From Phycisphaerae bacterium (GTDB taxonomy: Bacteria > Planctomycetota > Phycisphaerae > Phycisphaerales > SM1A02): a DNA stretch of 64,000 nt. The stretch is from assembly GCA_016795035.1 (NCBI GenBank), contig JAEUIT010000097.1:186001-250000 (forward strand), given 5' to 3'. Below the pieces are notes generated by a model, which made no database searches, was not told the DNA's origin, and saw nothing but the letters and a program-made list of their open reading frames with translations. Every line of letters begins with the position of its first letter. Position 1 is the first letter of the stretch. The position numbers and the translations under genes are program-made. Below, one piece after another: positions 18,263 through 28,250 of this stretch.

Positions 18263-19402
18263 ATGCCCACGCGGCTCCGCATCGTCCAACCGCTGATCCC
18301 GAAGTACCGCGAACCGCTCTTCGCGGCGCTCGCGAAGGTGCCCGATCTCGACCTCGAGGTGTGGGCCGATCTCGCGCCGAGCGGTCGAAGCCTGAAGGGC
18401 GCGACGGGAAGCACCGCATTTCGCTGCGTGCAGGCGGACTACCGCGAGCGCGGCCCGTTCCTCTGGCAACCGGCGATGCGCCGCGCCGCGAGCGAAGGCA
18501 CGGACGTCGTGATCCTCCCCTGGAACACGCGCTATGCGCATCTCCTTCCGTCGCTTCGCGCCGCACGGCGCCGCGGCATCGGAACAATCCTCTGGGGCCA
18601 CGGCGTCGGCAAGCGCGAGACACCGCTCCGGCGTCGTCTGCGCAACGCGTTCCTCCATCGCGCCGACGCCGCCATCGTCTATTCGCCCGGCATCGCCGCC
18701 ACGCTTGCGTCGGAAGGCATCGATCGAACCAAACTCTTCGTTGCACCGAACTCGGTCGATCAGGCGCCGATCGCGGCTGCAACGCGGAGTTGGCCATCGG
18801 AGCGCGTGATCGAGTTCCTCGGCGAGCGCGGGCTCATGCCGCAGCGCTATTTGCTCTACGTCGCGCGGCTCGAGCCCGAGAAGAAGCTCGATCGGGCCAT
18901 TCGCGCGCTCTCCACGTTGCCGAGCGACCTCACGCTCGTCGTCGTCGGCGACGGCCCGGAGCGCGCCCCGCTCGAAGCCCTCGCGTCGTCGCTCGGCGTG
19001 CGCGACCGGGTGCGCTTCGAAGGCGCGATCTACGACGACATGGCGCTAGCCCCCTGGATGCTCGGCGCCGCGCTTCTCGTCCATCCCGGCGCGATCGGCC
19101 TGAGCCTCCTGCACGCCTTCGGCTACGGCCTGCCGGTGGTGACGAGCGACGATCGCCTGCCCCACGGTCCCGAGATCGAGGCCCTCGTCGACGGCGAGAA
19201 CTCGCTTCTCTATCGCGACGGGGACCTCGCCGATCTCGCCGCGAAGATCCGGCAGATCAGCGAAGACTCCACGTTGCGGGCGCGGCTCTCGGCGAATGCC
19301 CGCGCGACCGTCGAACGCGCCGACGGCTGGAACCTCGGCGCGATGGTCGAGGGCTTCCGCGCCGCCATCCGTCACGTCACCGCGTTGCGGCGTGGCGGCT
19401 GA
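18263..19402 (+). CDS. GT4-like glycosyltransferase without a canonical EX7E
   Basis: A 379-residue GT-B transferase beginning LRIVQPLIPKYREPLFAAL. The C-terminal lobe has LLYVARLEPEKKLDRAIRAL and the donor-site segment VHPGAIGLSLLHAFGYGLPV, in which both glutamates of EX7E are replaced. The PGxxGLSxxHA variant recurs in some GT4 subfamilies, so this need not mean inactivity. It begins 3 bp after the preceding transferase. Its last 26 bp overlap the convergent transferase gene, so the two transcripts are complementary there. Confidence 0.85.
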   Translation: MPTRLRIVQPLIPKYREPLFAALAKVPDLDLEVWADLAPSGRSLKGATGSTAFRCVQADYRERGPFLWQPAMRRAASEGTDVVILPWNTRYAHLLPSLRAARRRGIGTILWGHGVGKRETPLRRRLRNAFLHRADAAIVYSPGIAATLASEGIDRTKLFVAPNSVDQAPIAAATRSWPSERVIEFLGERGLMPQRYLLYVARLEPEKKLDRAIRALSTLPSDLTLVVVGDGPERAPLEALASSLGVRDRVRFEGAIYDDMALAPWMLGAALLVHPGAIGLSLLHAFGYGLPVVTSDDRLPHGPEIEALVDGENSLLYRDGDLADLAAKIRQISEDSTLRARLSANARATVERADGWNLGAMVEGFRAAIRHVTALRRGG

Positions 19403-20537
19403 AGATCGACGCTAGCCGCGCCGCAATCTCGGGCCACAGGTACGAGTGCGCGAGCCGCCGGCCGTTCGCGCTCATCTCCGCCGAGCGTTCGGGATCGCGA
19501 AGAAGCGCGGTGAGCGCGTCGCCGAGCGCCTCCTCGTCGATCTCGACGATGAGCCCGGCGCAGGATTCGGCGACTTCCGGAAAGTGCGATCCCGGGCTGA
19601 TGACGCACGGCAATCCGCTCGCGAGCGCCTCGGTGATCGCGTTCGAGAACGCCTCGTGGCGGCTTGGGAGGCAGAAGACCGACGCGTCGACAAGCGCCTC
19701 GAACTTCGTCTTGCCATAGACGGCGCCGATGAAGTGCACGCGATCGCGCACGCCGAGCGACGTGGCCATCGCCTCGAGATCCGCTTGCTTGCCGCCGTCG
19801 GGGCCGACGAGGACGAGATCGACATCGGGCAGCGCCTTCGCGACCCGCGCGAAGGCGGGCACGAGGACGTCGTAGCCCTTCGAGTAGTGCAGCCGTCCGA
19901 CCGAGACGATGTAGCGCCGCGTGCCGAGCGCGGGATGCTTCGCGCGGAAGAGCCCCTTCGCCGGCAACGGAGAGATTTCCTCGGGAAAGATGCCGTTCGG
20001 CACGATCTCGACCGGGTTGCGCGGACGGAAGAACGAGATCTCGTGCGCCTCGTCCTTGTTGAGCGCTTGGAGAAAGCGCGCCCCGTCGATCATGCGGCGG
20101 TACCCGAGCGCGAGGCCGAGGCGCTTCTTCCACTTCTTCTGCGAGATCATCCAGCGCGAGAGCGAGCCCGCCGGACGCATCGAGTACGGAATGCCCTCGT
20201 GCCGCGCGAAGCGCGCGACGGCGCGCAGCATCGGATGCCAGATCTGATGGAGTTGCAGCCATTCGGCACCGCGCAGGCACTCGAGGCTTCCGGGCCGCGC
20301 GCTCCCGAGGAACTTGCGAAGGTCCTCGCGCGGGAGCTCGAGGATCGTGACGCGTTCATGGCCGGGCACGCCTTCGATCGTCGTGCGCACCGGGCCCACG
20401 CGATCCGGTTCCGGGCGGCAATGCAGGATCGCGACGTCGTGACCGAGCCCCGCGAGCGCCGCGGCTTGGCGCATGGCGACCTGCGGCGGACCGCCGTCGC
20501 GAGGGTCGAGGGTGTCGAGGACGTGAACGATCTTCAC
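19377..20537 (-). CDS. GT4-family glycosyltransferase
   Basis: A 386-residue transferase. I set the start at GTG 20537, giving the typical MKIVHVLDTLDPRDGGPPQV N-terminus; the frame is open further upstream but that part looks non-coding. Features are YIVSVGRLHYSKGYDVLVPA and EX7E in LPSRHEAFSNAITEALASGL. It is last of a leftward run of six genes (ligase, transferase, dehydrogenase, amidotransferase, flippase, this gene), 37 bp after the flippase stop, and overlaps the convergent gene by 26 bp. Confidence 0.9.
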   Translation of the reverse strand: MKIVHVLDTLDPRDGGPPQVAMRQAAALAGLGHDVAILHCRPEPDRVGPVRTTIEGVPGHERVTILELPREDLRKFLGSARPGSLECLRGAEWLQLHQIWHPMLRAVARFARHEGIPYSMRPAGSLSRWMISQKKWKKRLGLALGYRRMIDGARFLQALNKDEAHEISFFRPRNPVEIVPNGIFPEEISPLPAKGLFRAKHPALGTRRYIVSVGRLHYSKGYDVLVPAFARVAKALPDVDLVLVGPDGGKQADLEAMATSLGVRDRVHFIGAVYGKTKFEALVDASVFCLPSRHEAFSNAITEALASGLPCVISPGSHFPEVAESCAGLIVEIDEEALGDALTALLRDPERSAEMSANGRRLAHSYLWPEIAARLASIFSRHAATR

Positions 20538-20574
20538 GGGGAACTCCGAAGGGTCGTAGGCGGCGCCGCGCGGG

Positions 20575-22143
20575 TCAACGCTTGATCTTGCGAAGGACCG
20601 CGACGACGTTCTCGCGCAGGATGCCGTACGCATGGCGATCGACGAGTCGAAGCGCGAAGGGATAGAGAATGAGGCCGAGGATCGGAAGGACGGCGAGTTG
20701 CAGGAGGTCGTAGCCGAAGCTCTTCGGCACCCACCACGCCGCGAGCCAGAGCGGGCCGATCGAGAGCGCCGCCGCGATCGCGGGCCGCGTGAACGGCCGC
20801 GCCGCCTCGCGCAACGAGCCGCCGTAGGGCTGAATCGCGTACCACACGGCGATCGGCGAGCCGATCGCGAACTGCGCGACGATCACCCACGAAACGAGGA
20901 GCGATGCCGCATTCTCGAACTCCGGCATGCGCGTTCCGAGCCACGCGGCCAAGATGAGCGCGGGCGTGAGGACGACCGCCTGGACGACCTGCCAGATGAG
21001 ATACGCGTGGTAGCGGCCCTGACTCTTGAAGAGCGCCGTCGCCGGTCCGACCGTGAACGCGAACGCCTGGGCCACGCTCAAGATCGCAAGGATCGAGACG
21101 GCCGGATCCCACTTGTCGCCGAAGACGAGCCGCACGCCCGGGCCGGACAGCGCCGCCTGAATCACGCACAAGGGCACGCTGACCGCGGAGATCATCGTCG
21201 TGACCCGCAGGAACGCCCGCATCTGGCGTTCGGGCTCGTCCTTGAGCGCCGCGAAGATCGGCTGAAGGACGAGGCTCACGTTGTAGACGATGATCCCGTT
21301 CAACTGCCCCGAGAGGTTGAACGCGAAGTAGTAGAAGCCGACCTCGGTGTCGCTCACGAAGAACGCGAGCACGAGGTAGTGGATGTAGAGGGAGACGGTG
21401 TGCGCGTACTGCCCGCCGCAGAGCGTGAACCACTCGCGGAAGAGTTCGCGTGCCCGACCGGGCGGCGGAGCGCCGACCTGCGGCGACGGCGAGAGCCGCG
21501 AGAAGATGATGCCCGTCCAGACGAGCGCAAGGACCATCGGCACGACGATCGCGTACGGCCCCCACCCGAGCCACGCGAGCAGGACCGACGCGCCCGACGT
21601 CCCGACCGTGATCCAGATCGACCATGCGGAGATCGCGCCGAAGCGGTAATCGAGTCGAAGGCGCGCGGTCGAGACCGTGGCCATCGCCATGCCGAGCGGT
21701 CGGAGCGCGAGGACGGCGAGCAGCCCGACGACCGCCGGGTTCTCGTACCACTTCGCGAAGAACGGGCCGCTCGCGAGGATCACGAGGCCGGTCACGAGCG
21801 ACCAGAGCATGGCGACGCGGAAGGCCGGTCGCGCGTCCTCGTCGATCGTCGACTTCCTCTGGATGAGGACGTCGCTCATGATCGCGGGGTTCAGGTAGAG
21901 AAGGAGCCCGTGGACGCTGATCGCCTTGCTGGCGATGCCCATCTCGGCGGGCAAGAGGAGTCGCGCGAGTGCGACTTGGCACCCGAGCGACACGAACTTG
22001 CTCGCGAACGACTGCGCGAGCGCCCACGCGGAACCGACCTTCGCGGTGCGACCAAGACTCGGCGCGGGAGTGGGGACGGTCGACGCCGACGACGGCGAAT
22101 CGGGCGCCGAGTCGGGCGCGGAGGATGGGGCAGCGTGAGTCAT
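20575..22143 (-). CDS. Wzx-like polysaccharide flippase
   Basis: A 522-residue integral membrane protein of the oligosaccharide-flippase (MATE-like/MOP) type with about 12-14 helices. The start at ATG 22143 follows the amidotransferase stop by 5 bp. After a Ser/Pro/Ala-rich N-terminus of about 30 residues comes the family entry helix GSAWALAQSFASKFVSLGCQ and ALARLLLPAEMGIASKAIS. It probably moves lipid-linked oligosaccharide units across the inner membrane for the O-antigen-ligase-like protein in the same operon. Substrate unknown. Confidence 0.88.
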   Translation of the reverse strand: MTHAAPSSAPDSAPDSPSSASTVPTPAPSLGRTAKVGSAWALAQSFASKFVSLGCQVALARLLLPAEMGIASKAISVHGLLLYLNPAIMSDVLIQRKSTIDEDARPAFRVAMLWSLVTGLVILASGPFFAKWYENPAVVGLLAVLALRPLGMAMATVSTARLRLDYRFGAISAWSIWITVGTSGASVLLAWLGWGPYAIVVPMVLALVWTGIIFSRLSPSPQVGAPPPGRARELFREWFTLCGGQYAHTVSLYIHYLVLAFFVSDTEVGFYYFAFNLSGQLNGIIVYNVSLVLQPIFAALKDEPERQMRAFLRVTTMISAVSVPLCVIQAALSGPGVRLVFGDKWDPAVSILAILSVAQAFAFTVGPATALFKSQGRYHAYLIWQVVQAVVLTPALILAAWLGTRMPEFENAASLLVSWVIVAQFAIGSPIAVWYAIQPYGGSLREAARPFTRPAIAAALSIGPLWLAAWWVPKSFGYDLLQLAVLPILGLILYPFALRLVDRHAYGILRENVVAVLRKIKR

Positions 22144-22148
22144 CGGCG

Positions 22149-24122
22149 CTACGCCGTCACTCCGACGACGCCGGCGTGCGACGGTCGTGCGGCGTTCGCG
22201 GCGCGGCTCTCCATCCCGCGACACCATTGCTCAAGCGCCATCGTGTGCCAGGCGAGCGGCTTCGGCGTGGCGCCGGCCCCTAGGCCCGTCGACAGTTCTT
22301 CCGCCGCGCGGCGATTCAGGATGCCGCGCTGGACGAGTATGCCATCGGGAAGATCGCGTCCGTAGCGCTCGAAGATCGCCTTCGTCCACGATCGCCACGG
22401 CGGCGTGAAGCCGCGCTTGCGTCGTTCGAAGACGAACGCCGGCACGATGTCCTTGAGCGCGGCGCGGAGCCAGGCCTTCGGCGGGAGATGCACGTCGGTG
22501 TGCGCCTTCCGCAGGCCGATGACCGTCTCGAACAGTCGGTAGTCGACGAGCGGAAGTCGGCCTTCGACGCTCGTCGCCATGCTCAAGCGATCGCCCTGCG
22601 CGATGCCGTTCCCCAAGAGGTACGTCTCGCAAACGAGCCGCGTGATCGAGAGGTCGACGCGATTCCACAGGCCTCGGCCGCGGAAGAGCTCCGCCGTGAG
22701 TGCACGGCCGCGCAGCGGCATCGACGCGCCGGCGTATCCGGGCAAGAGGCTCTCGGCGTCGCGGAAGCTTGGCGTGCGATCCTGGAAGTGCAGTTCGTCG
22801 GGGTCGCCGTGGGCGTCTTCGCGATACATCGCCAAGCCGCTGAGAATGCCGCCGCCATCGCGCAGCCACCGAAGGCCACCGGTGTAGGACAGCGGCGGCC
22901 GGCGCATCGAGAGGTAGTCGAAGATCGACGCCTTGCCTTGGCGGCGCCGCAACTTCCGCTCGCTCTCTTCGACCGCCCGCGTGCACCACGGATAGCCCCA
23001 GAAGAGTTCGTCGCCGCCTTGGCCCATGAGCATCACCGGCACGCCGTGCTCGCGGGCGAGCCGCATGACCGCGTAGTAGCTCGAGCCGCTCATGTCGGCG
23101 ATCGGGTCGTCGCGACGGATGCAGACGAACGGGAATTGCTCCGCGACCTGTTCCGTCGTGAGTTCGAGCGTGTGCAGGCGAATGCCGAGGTGGTCGGCGA
23201 GTTCCTTCGCCATGCCGCGCTCGTCTTGCCACGCGTTGCCGGGATAGCCGATCGTGAATCCCTGGATCTGGTTCTCTTTCGGCCCCTGGTAGCGCTTCGC
23301 GGCGAGCGTGCAGATCGCGCTCGAGTCGATGCCGCCCGAGAGCGCGACGCCCACCGGCACGTCGGAGCGAATGATCAGCTCGCCGATCTCTTCGAGGACG
23401 TCGCGGATCGTGGTCGCGGGGTCGGCGTCGATCGGCGGCGCGTCTTCCATCCGCCAATACGCCCGCTCGCGGACCTTCCAATTCCGGAGGTCGATCTCGA
23501 GAAGGTGCCCCGGCGGCAGCTTGCGCACGCCCTTGAGCGCGGCCCTCGGCTCGGGCACGAGCGAGTAGTGGTAGTAGAGCTCGATCGCTTCGGGATCGAG
23601 TTCGAACGGCACGAGCCCTGCCTCGACGAGCGCCACGAGTTCGCTCGCGAAGGCCACGAAACCGTCGCGCTCGACGACGAAGAGCGGCTTCTCGCCGATG
23701 CGGTCGCGGGCGATGACGACGCGCTCCTCGCGGGTGTCGTGCAACGCGAAGACGAACATGCCGCGCATCGACTGCACGGCGTCCGCGCCCGACTCCTCGT
23801 AGAGGTGCGCGATCGTCTCGCAGTCGCTCTTCGTTCGGAATCGGTGACCGCGAGCCTCGAGGTCGCGGCGCAGCTCGACGAAGTTGTAGACCTCGCCGTT
23901 CGCGACGAGCGCGACCGACTTGTCCTCGTTGTAGAGCGGCTGCCAGCCGCCGGCGAGGTCGATGATCGCGAGCCGGCGCATGCCGATGCCGACCGCGCCG
24001 CGCTCGTGAAAGCCCTCGCCGTCGGGACCGCGATGGACAAGCGCCTGGGCGAGGCGACGCAAGAGGTCGCTGTCGTCAGGCCGAAGGCCGTCGCGCCGGA
24101 TGATGCCGAAGATGCCGCACAT
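22149..24122 (-). CDS. asnB: Asparagine synthetase (glutamine-hydrolysing)-like amidotransferase
   Basis: A 657-residue two-domain enzyme. The N-terminal class-II glutaminase keeps the nucleophile Cys2 (MCGIFGIIRRDG), the RRLAIIDL motif and NGEVYNFVELR. The synthetase domain has the pyrophosphate loop SGGIDSSAICTLAAKR and VEGRLPLVDYRLFE. AsnB-type proteins are recurrent in exosortase-linked and other polysaccharide clusters, where they may amidate a sugar acid; the uronic-acid-making dehydrogenase 21 bp upstream fits this (inference). True asparagine synthesis is the alternative. Confidence 0.9.
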   Translation of the reverse strand: MCGIFGIIRRDGLRPDDSDLLRRLAQALVHRGPDGEGFHERGAVGIGMRRLAIIDLAGGWQPLYNEDKSVALVANGEVYNFVELRRDLEARGHRFRTKSDCETIAHLYEESGADAVQSMRGMFVFALHDTREERVVIARDRIGEKPLFVVERDGFVAFASELVALVEAGLVPFELDPEAIELYYHYSLVPEPRAALKGVRKLPPGHLLEIDLRNWKVRERAYWRMEDAPPIDADPATTIRDVLEEIGELIIRSDVPVGVALSGGIDSSAICTLAAKRYQGPKENQIQGFTIGYPGNAWQDERGMAKELADHLGIRLHTLELTTEQVAEQFPFVCIRRDDPIADMSGSSYYAVMRLAREHGVPVMLMGQGGDELFWGYPWCTRAVEESERKLRRRQGKASIFDYLSMRRPPLSYTGGLRWLRDGGGILSGLAMYREDAHGDPDELHFQDRTPSFRDAESLLPGYAGASMPLRGRALTAELFRGRGLWNRVDLSITRLVCETYLLGNGIAQGDRLSMATSVEGRLPLVDYRLFETVIGLRKAHTDVHLPPKAWLRAALKDIVPAFVFERRKRGFTPPWRSWTKAIFERYGRDLPDGILVQRGILNRRAAEELSTGLGAGATPKPLAWHTMALEQWCRGMESRAANAARPSHAGVVGVTA

Positions 24123-24143
24123 GAAGAGCGGGGGTGCCTTGCG

Positions 24144-25457
24144 TTACCAGTAGAGGCCGTCGTAGCCGGCGAGCGAACGAAGCTCGGGGATGTTGACGAG
24201 GTCGATGACGCGATGGTCGCCGGTGAGTCCGGCGGCCGCCCAGCGCTTGGCGTCGAGTCGGTGATTGATGACGAGCGACTTCGACCCCTTCACGATCGCC
24301 GCGAGGTCGTTCGAGAGGAGTTCCGCCAAGTGCGGAATGCTCTCGAGCGCGAAGCTCTTGTTGCTGCCGACGAGCCGCTGGACCGCGAGGTGCTCGTCGT
24401 AGATCCGCACCGGCACGCCCTTGCCGAGCAGTTGCTCGACGAGGTAGACCATCGGCGACTCGCGCACGTCGTCGGTGCCTTCCTTGAAGGCGAGCCCGAC
24501 GAGGCCGAGCGGCGCGCGGCCGCTCGTCGCGACGATGCGCTTCACGAGCCGGTCGATCTGCACGCGGTTCGACTCGAGCATGCCCGCGTGCATCGGCAGC
24601 GGCGTGGCGGTGACGCGCGAGGCGTCGAGGATGCCGCGGAGGTCCTTCGGCAAGCACGAGCCGCCAAAGGGATTGCCGGGCCGCAGGTACTTGTCGCTGA
24701 TGTTGAGCTTGCGGTCCTTGCAGAAGATGTCCATGACCGCGTGCGAGTCGATGCCAAGCGACTTGCAGATGAGGCCGACCTCGTTGCCGAAGGTGACCTT
24801 GAGCGCGTGGAAGCAGTTGTCGGCGTACTTCACCATCGCGGCGACTTCGGGCGAGACGTAGAAGCTCTCCGCCTCGATGCCGGGATAGAGCTGGCGGCAG
24901 AGCGCCGCCGACTTCGGGTCGGTCGGGCCGAAGACGATCTTCGGCGGGTGGTAGAAGTCGTGGACCGCGATGCCCTCGCGGAGAAACTCCGGATGGCACA
25001 CGTAGCCGATGCGGTCGCCGAGCTTCGAGCCGGTCGACTCCTCGAGGATCTGCATCAGCTTCTGGTGGACCGGCGGCAGGCTCGTCGAGCGGCTGAGGAC
25101 GCAGTAGAAGTCGCGGTTCTGCGCCTTCACGGCCTCGCCGATCTGACGGCACACGCGCTCGAGGTACGTCGAGTCGACGCCGCCCGCCGGGTTGCTCGGC
25201 GTGCCGACGCAGACGAGTGCCGCGTCGGAGTCGCGCACCGCCCCGGCGACGTCGGTCGTCGACGTGAGGAGCTTGTCCTTCACGGCCTTCTGGAGGATCT
25301 CGTCGATTCCGACCTCGATGATCGGGCTCTCGCCGCGACCGATGCGATCGACCTTGTCCTTGACGACGTCGACGCCGATCACGCGGTGACCGAGCGCTCC
25401 GAGACAGCCGCACGAGACGGCTCCGACATATCCCAGTCCAAACACACTGATTCGCAT
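24144..25457 (-). CDS. algD: GDP-mannose 6-dehydrogenase-like (AlgD-type) enzyme
   Basis: A 437-residue nucleotide-sugar dehydrogenase: MRISVFGLGYVGAVSCGCLG, TPSNPAGGVDSTYLERVC, the AMVKYADNCFHALKVTFGNE hinge and the catalytic Cys in GNPFGGSCLPKDLRGI. That signature and the RIDxFGLGYVG-type start match AlgD more than UDP-glucose dehydrogenase. It would oxidise GDP-mannose to GDP-mannuronate. The Gmd gene at 31-32 kb uses the same GDP-mannose pool. No other alginate gene is present, so the uronate is probably a branch or backbone residue of a different polymer. UDP-glucose as substrate remains possible. Confidence 0.82.
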   Translation of the reverse strand: MRISVFGLGYVGAVSCGCLGALGHRVIGVDVVKDKVDRIGRGESPIIEVGIDEILQKAVKDKLLTSTTDVAGAVRDSDAALVCVGTPSNPAGGVDSTYLERVCRQIGEAVKAQNRDFYCVLSRSTSLPPVHQKLMQILEESTGSKLGDRIGYVCHPEFLREGIAVHDFYHPPKIVFGPTDPKSAALCRQLYPGIEAESFYVSPEVAAMVKYADNCFHALKVTFGNEVGLICKSLGIDSHAVMDIFCKDRKLNISDKYLRPGNPFGGSCLPKDLRGILDASRVTATPLPMHAGMLESNRVQIDRLVKRIVATSGRAPLGLVGLAFKEGTDDVRESPMVYLVEQLLGKGVPVRIYDEHLAVQRLVGSNKSFALESIPHLAELLSNDLAAIVKGSKSLVINHRLDAKRWAAAGLTGDHRVIDLVNIPELRSLAGYDGLYW

Positions 25458-25493
25458 TCGAGTCGTCCAGGCAGTCTCGAGAGGGCTCGAGGA

Positions 25494-26726
25494 TTATGAA
25501 AGGGTGGTGTGAGCGACGCGTCGGAAGACGCCCGCCTTCTCAAGCGCGTCGATGAAGCCATCGACCATGCGGTCGATGTTCACTTCGGTTCGGACGCGCT
25601 CACGGCCCGCGTCGGCGATACGCCGCGCTGACGCAGTATCGGAGAGGACCGAGATCACGCTGGAAGCAAGCGCCGCGACATCGCCGCGCGGGTAGCGCCA
25701 GCCGGTGATGCCGTGCTCGACGACCTCGCCGTCGACGCCGGGCTCGTCGGCGACAACCATCGGCTTGCCGAAGGCGAGGGTCTGCTGAATGGCGAGGCCG
25801 AGGCCACCGCACATCACGCTGACGTCGCACGCGCCGATCCAGTGGTAGTCGACGCCCGCCGGCACCCGGCCGACGACCTTGATCCGCTCGGGATCGACGG
25901 CCGCGGCGCGGGCCTTCACCTCGTCGAGCATCTTGCCGCCGCCGACGAACGCGAGCACCGCGTTCGGCCGCGCGGCGCGAATCGCCGGCCACGCCTCGAC
26001 CAGGTCGAGCTGCCGCTTCTTCGGGTACATCGTGCTGACGTAGAGGACGAGTTCCTTGCCCTCGAGCCCTTCGCGGCGCCGTAACTCCATCGCAAGTCGA
26101 TCGAGTTCGGCGCGGTCTTCGAAGATGCGGCTCGTGTCGATCGTGTTCTGCGCGATGCTGATCCGCTCGGCGGGCACGCCGATCCGCTGCAACTCCTCGC
26201 GCGACGCCTTGCCGTAGCAAACGATCCCGCTGAAGCGCTTCGCGAACGTGGAACGGAAGAAGTCGACGAGCGCGCCGGTCGGCGTTCCTTCTTCGCTATT
26301 CCCCTTCGCCCAGAGGAACGACGAGCCGCCCACGCGCCGGCAGGCGCCGGGCACGCGGAGGTTGGTCGTGATGCGCGGCGTGCCTTCGACGAAGACGCCC
26401 GCCGGCTTCTCCCGGAGGATGCGCGGCACGAGATCCGGCTGCACCCAACGGAGGACGCCGAGCGTGCGCATGTCGCGGCAGACGAGCGAGGCGTCGCAGT
26501 AGGGGCGCGAGGTGTCGGCCGGGCCTTCGAGTCGTTCTGGATCGAAGAGGACGCGAAGCCGAAGGCCGCGCTCACGCAAGCGCGCGTCGAGTCGATCGAA
26601 CACCGGAATGCGGTAGTGCGCGAGGTAGCGCTGCACGATCCAAACCTCGCGAAGGGGAGTGCCGCCCCTCGGAGACGTCGACGTGTCGGATCGCTGCGCG
26701 CCTTCGGCGGGAGAGGACGTCGTCAC
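25494..26726 (-). CDS. GT4-like glycosyltransferase
   Basis: A 410-residue transferase starting at GTG 26726, which overlaps the preceding stop as GTGA. After a low-complexity N-terminus (about 28 residues) come EVWIVQRYLAHYRIPVFDRL, the ELVLYVSTMYPKKRQLDLVE strand-turn of the donor lobe and CGGLGLAIQQTLAFGKPMVV in place of EX7E. Both glutamates are missing from the usual place. It lies 36 bp upstream of the AlgD-type gene. Acceptor and donor unknown. Confidence 0.84.
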   Translation of the reverse strand: MTTSSPAEGAQRSDTSTSPRGGTPLREVWIVQRYLAHYRIPVFDRLDARLRERGLRLRVLFDPERLEGPADTSRPYCDASLVCRDMRTLGVLRWVQPDLVPRILREKPAGVFVEGTPRITTNLRVPGACRRVGGSSFLWAKGNSEEGTPTGALVDFFRSTFAKRFSGIVCYGKASREELQRIGVPAERISIAQNTIDTSRIFEDRAELDRLAMELRRREGLEGKELVLYVSTMYPKKRQLDLVEAWPAIRAARPNAVLAFVGGGKMLDEVKARAAAVDPERIKVVGRVPAGVDYHWIGACDVSVMCGGLGLAIQQTLAFGKPMVVADEPGVDGEVVEHGITGWRYPRGDVAALASSVISVLSDTASARRIADAGRERVRTEVNIDRMVDGFIDALEKAGVFRRVAHTTLS

Positions 26727-28135
26727 GCGTCCCCCGTCCGGTTCGAGGAGCCGTACGCGTAGCCGTACCCGGCGGGGAGCGCACGGGGGTCGTCGGAGTC
26801 GGTGTGCGGACCGTCGGCGCCGTCCTCGAACGAGTCGACGCTGACCCACTCCGGATCGCTCGCGATGAGCGCGACGCGATCGCGCGTGCGGTACTCGAGC
26901 CGCGCGAGGATCAGGGCGTAGACCCAACCCTGGTCGATGCCGAAGAGCGTGCCTTGCTTGTTCTGGAGGAGGAAGGCGTACGCGAGAAGCGCCGAAAGCG
27001 TCGCGACGAAGCCGCGCTCGATCGGGTCTTCGCGGAAGCGCTGGAAGAGCTTGTACGCGCAGATGCCGGCGGTCGAGAACGCGCCGACGTAGAGGATGAG
27101 GCCGACGATGCCGAGTTCGCCGAGAGCGTCGGCGAGCATCACGTGGCTGTAGCCGTCGCCGCCGCGGTTCGGGATCACTTCGAAGGAGTAGTAGCCGAGG
27201 CCGGTCAGGTACGACTGCGGCCGCGAGAGATACGCGGCGATGAGGTCGACGGCATTCTCAAGGCGGCCCGAGCCGCCGTAGAGGAGGCTCTCGCTCGACC
27301 AGCGCTCTTCGTTGTCGCGGCCGATGAAGAACTTCATGGCGGCGTAGGCCACCGCGGCGACGACCACGAAGCCAATAACGGTCGTCGCGAAGCGCTTGAT
27401 GTCGGGGATGCGCCGCGACATCGGGTACATGCAGACGACGACGATGATCGCCGCCATGACCTGACCGCGCGAACCCGAGAGAAGCGCGAGGCCGAGACCG
27501 GAGAAGACCGCGGCGGCGCGGACGAGCGTCCAGAAGCGCTGCTGCGAGAAGTTCGTCATCATCCCGATGACGAAGAGCGTGCCGCCCAGCGTGCCGATCG
27601 CGAGCGGGTTCGACTTCTGCGTCGCGTTCAGGCCAAGCACGAGTCGAGACGTGTACAGCTCGAGGTTCGGGTTCAGCATGAGCTGTGCGGCGATCATGAT
27701 GCCGATCACCATCACCGCTTTCATGAGCCGCACCGACTCGGGCATGTCGTAGACGAGAAGCGGCGCCATCAGGATCAAGACGATGGCGTACGGCGTTCCG
27801 TTACGCACAATCTCGGCGGCCCACAGCGGGTTGAGCGACCAGAGCACCGAGAGCGCGCCGAAGCAAAAGAGCGAGACGATGAAGATCGACGTCGGGTTGA
27901 TCGCCCCGGCGAGGCCGTCCGGTCGCCGCGCCAGGTGGCCCATCAATGCGACGACCGCGAGGCAGCCGCACATGATGTTGAAGAGCGAACTCTGCGTGAC
28001 GAAGAACGGCGAGTTCGCCTGCACGAGCTGTTCGAGCGGGAACATGCTCAAAAGAACCGCAAGCGCAATCTCCGGCCGGACGAGGCCGGCCGTGAAGATG
28101 ATGCCTACGAAGGCAAGCGCAAGGGACTGAAGCAT
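26723..28135 (-). CDS. O-antigen ligase/polymerase family membrane protein
   Basis: About 470 residues from ATG 28135 (the frame is open to 28213, but residues before MLQSLALAFVG look like leader DNA). It has about ten to twelve hydrophobic segments and a large periplasmic loop after GRDNEERWSSESLLYGGSGR, matching the Wzy_C/O-antigen-ligase pattern, with NRGGDGYSHVMLADALGELG in the conserved loop region. Such proteins join or polymerise undecaprenyl-linked glycans on the periplasmic face. It is the first gene of the leftward operon. The acidic C-terminal tail (DSFEDGADGPHTDSDDP) is unusual. Confidence 0.85.
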   Translation of the reverse strand: MLQSLALAFVGIIFTAGLVRPEIALAVLLSMFPLEQLVQANSPFFVTQSSLFNIMCGCLAVVALMGHLARRPDGLAGAINPTSIFIVSLFCFGALSVLWSLNPLWAAEIVRNGTPYAIVLILMAPLLVYDMPESVRLMKAVMVIGIMIAAQLMLNPNLELYTSRLVLGLNATQKSNPLAIGTLGGTLFVIGMMTNFSQQRFWTLVRAAAVFSGLGLALLSGSRGQVMAAIIVVVCMYPMSRRIPDIKRFATTVIGFVVVAAVAYAAMKFFIGRDNEERWSSESLLYGGSGRLENAVDLIAAYLSRPQSYLTGLGYYSFEVIPNRGGDGYSHVMLADALGELGIVGLILYVGAFSTAGICAYKLFQRFREDPIERGFVATLSALLAYAFLLQNKQGTLFGIDQGWVYALILARLEYRTRDRVALIASDPEWVSVDSFEDGADGPHTDSDDPRALPAGYGYAYGSSNRTGDA

Positions 28136-28158
28136 GAGTGGGTCGTGTACGCGGAGCG

Positions 28159-28183
28159 GGGCGGTAAGTTCTACCGCCCTTTT
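28159..28183 (+). terminator. Hairpin with T-run in the leader of the ligase gene
   Basis: GGGCGGTA stem, AGTTC loop, TACCGCCC stem and TTTT on the plus strand, just upstream of the ligase start. On the minus strand it is preceded by A-residues rather than followed by T, so it would act as a terminator only for rightward transcription. Confidence 0.45.
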
Positions 28184-28250
28184 GGTCGCCGGCTTGAACG
28201 GCGCGCGGCCCACTAGTGTCGGCTAGCCAACGGGCTTGCATCAATGAAGG

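Noticed and set aside
22488..25499. A 1003-codon open frame antisense to asnB and the AlgD-type gene
   Set aside because: Length arises from high GC; the product is charged low-complexity sequence and the opposite strand has two clear enzymes.
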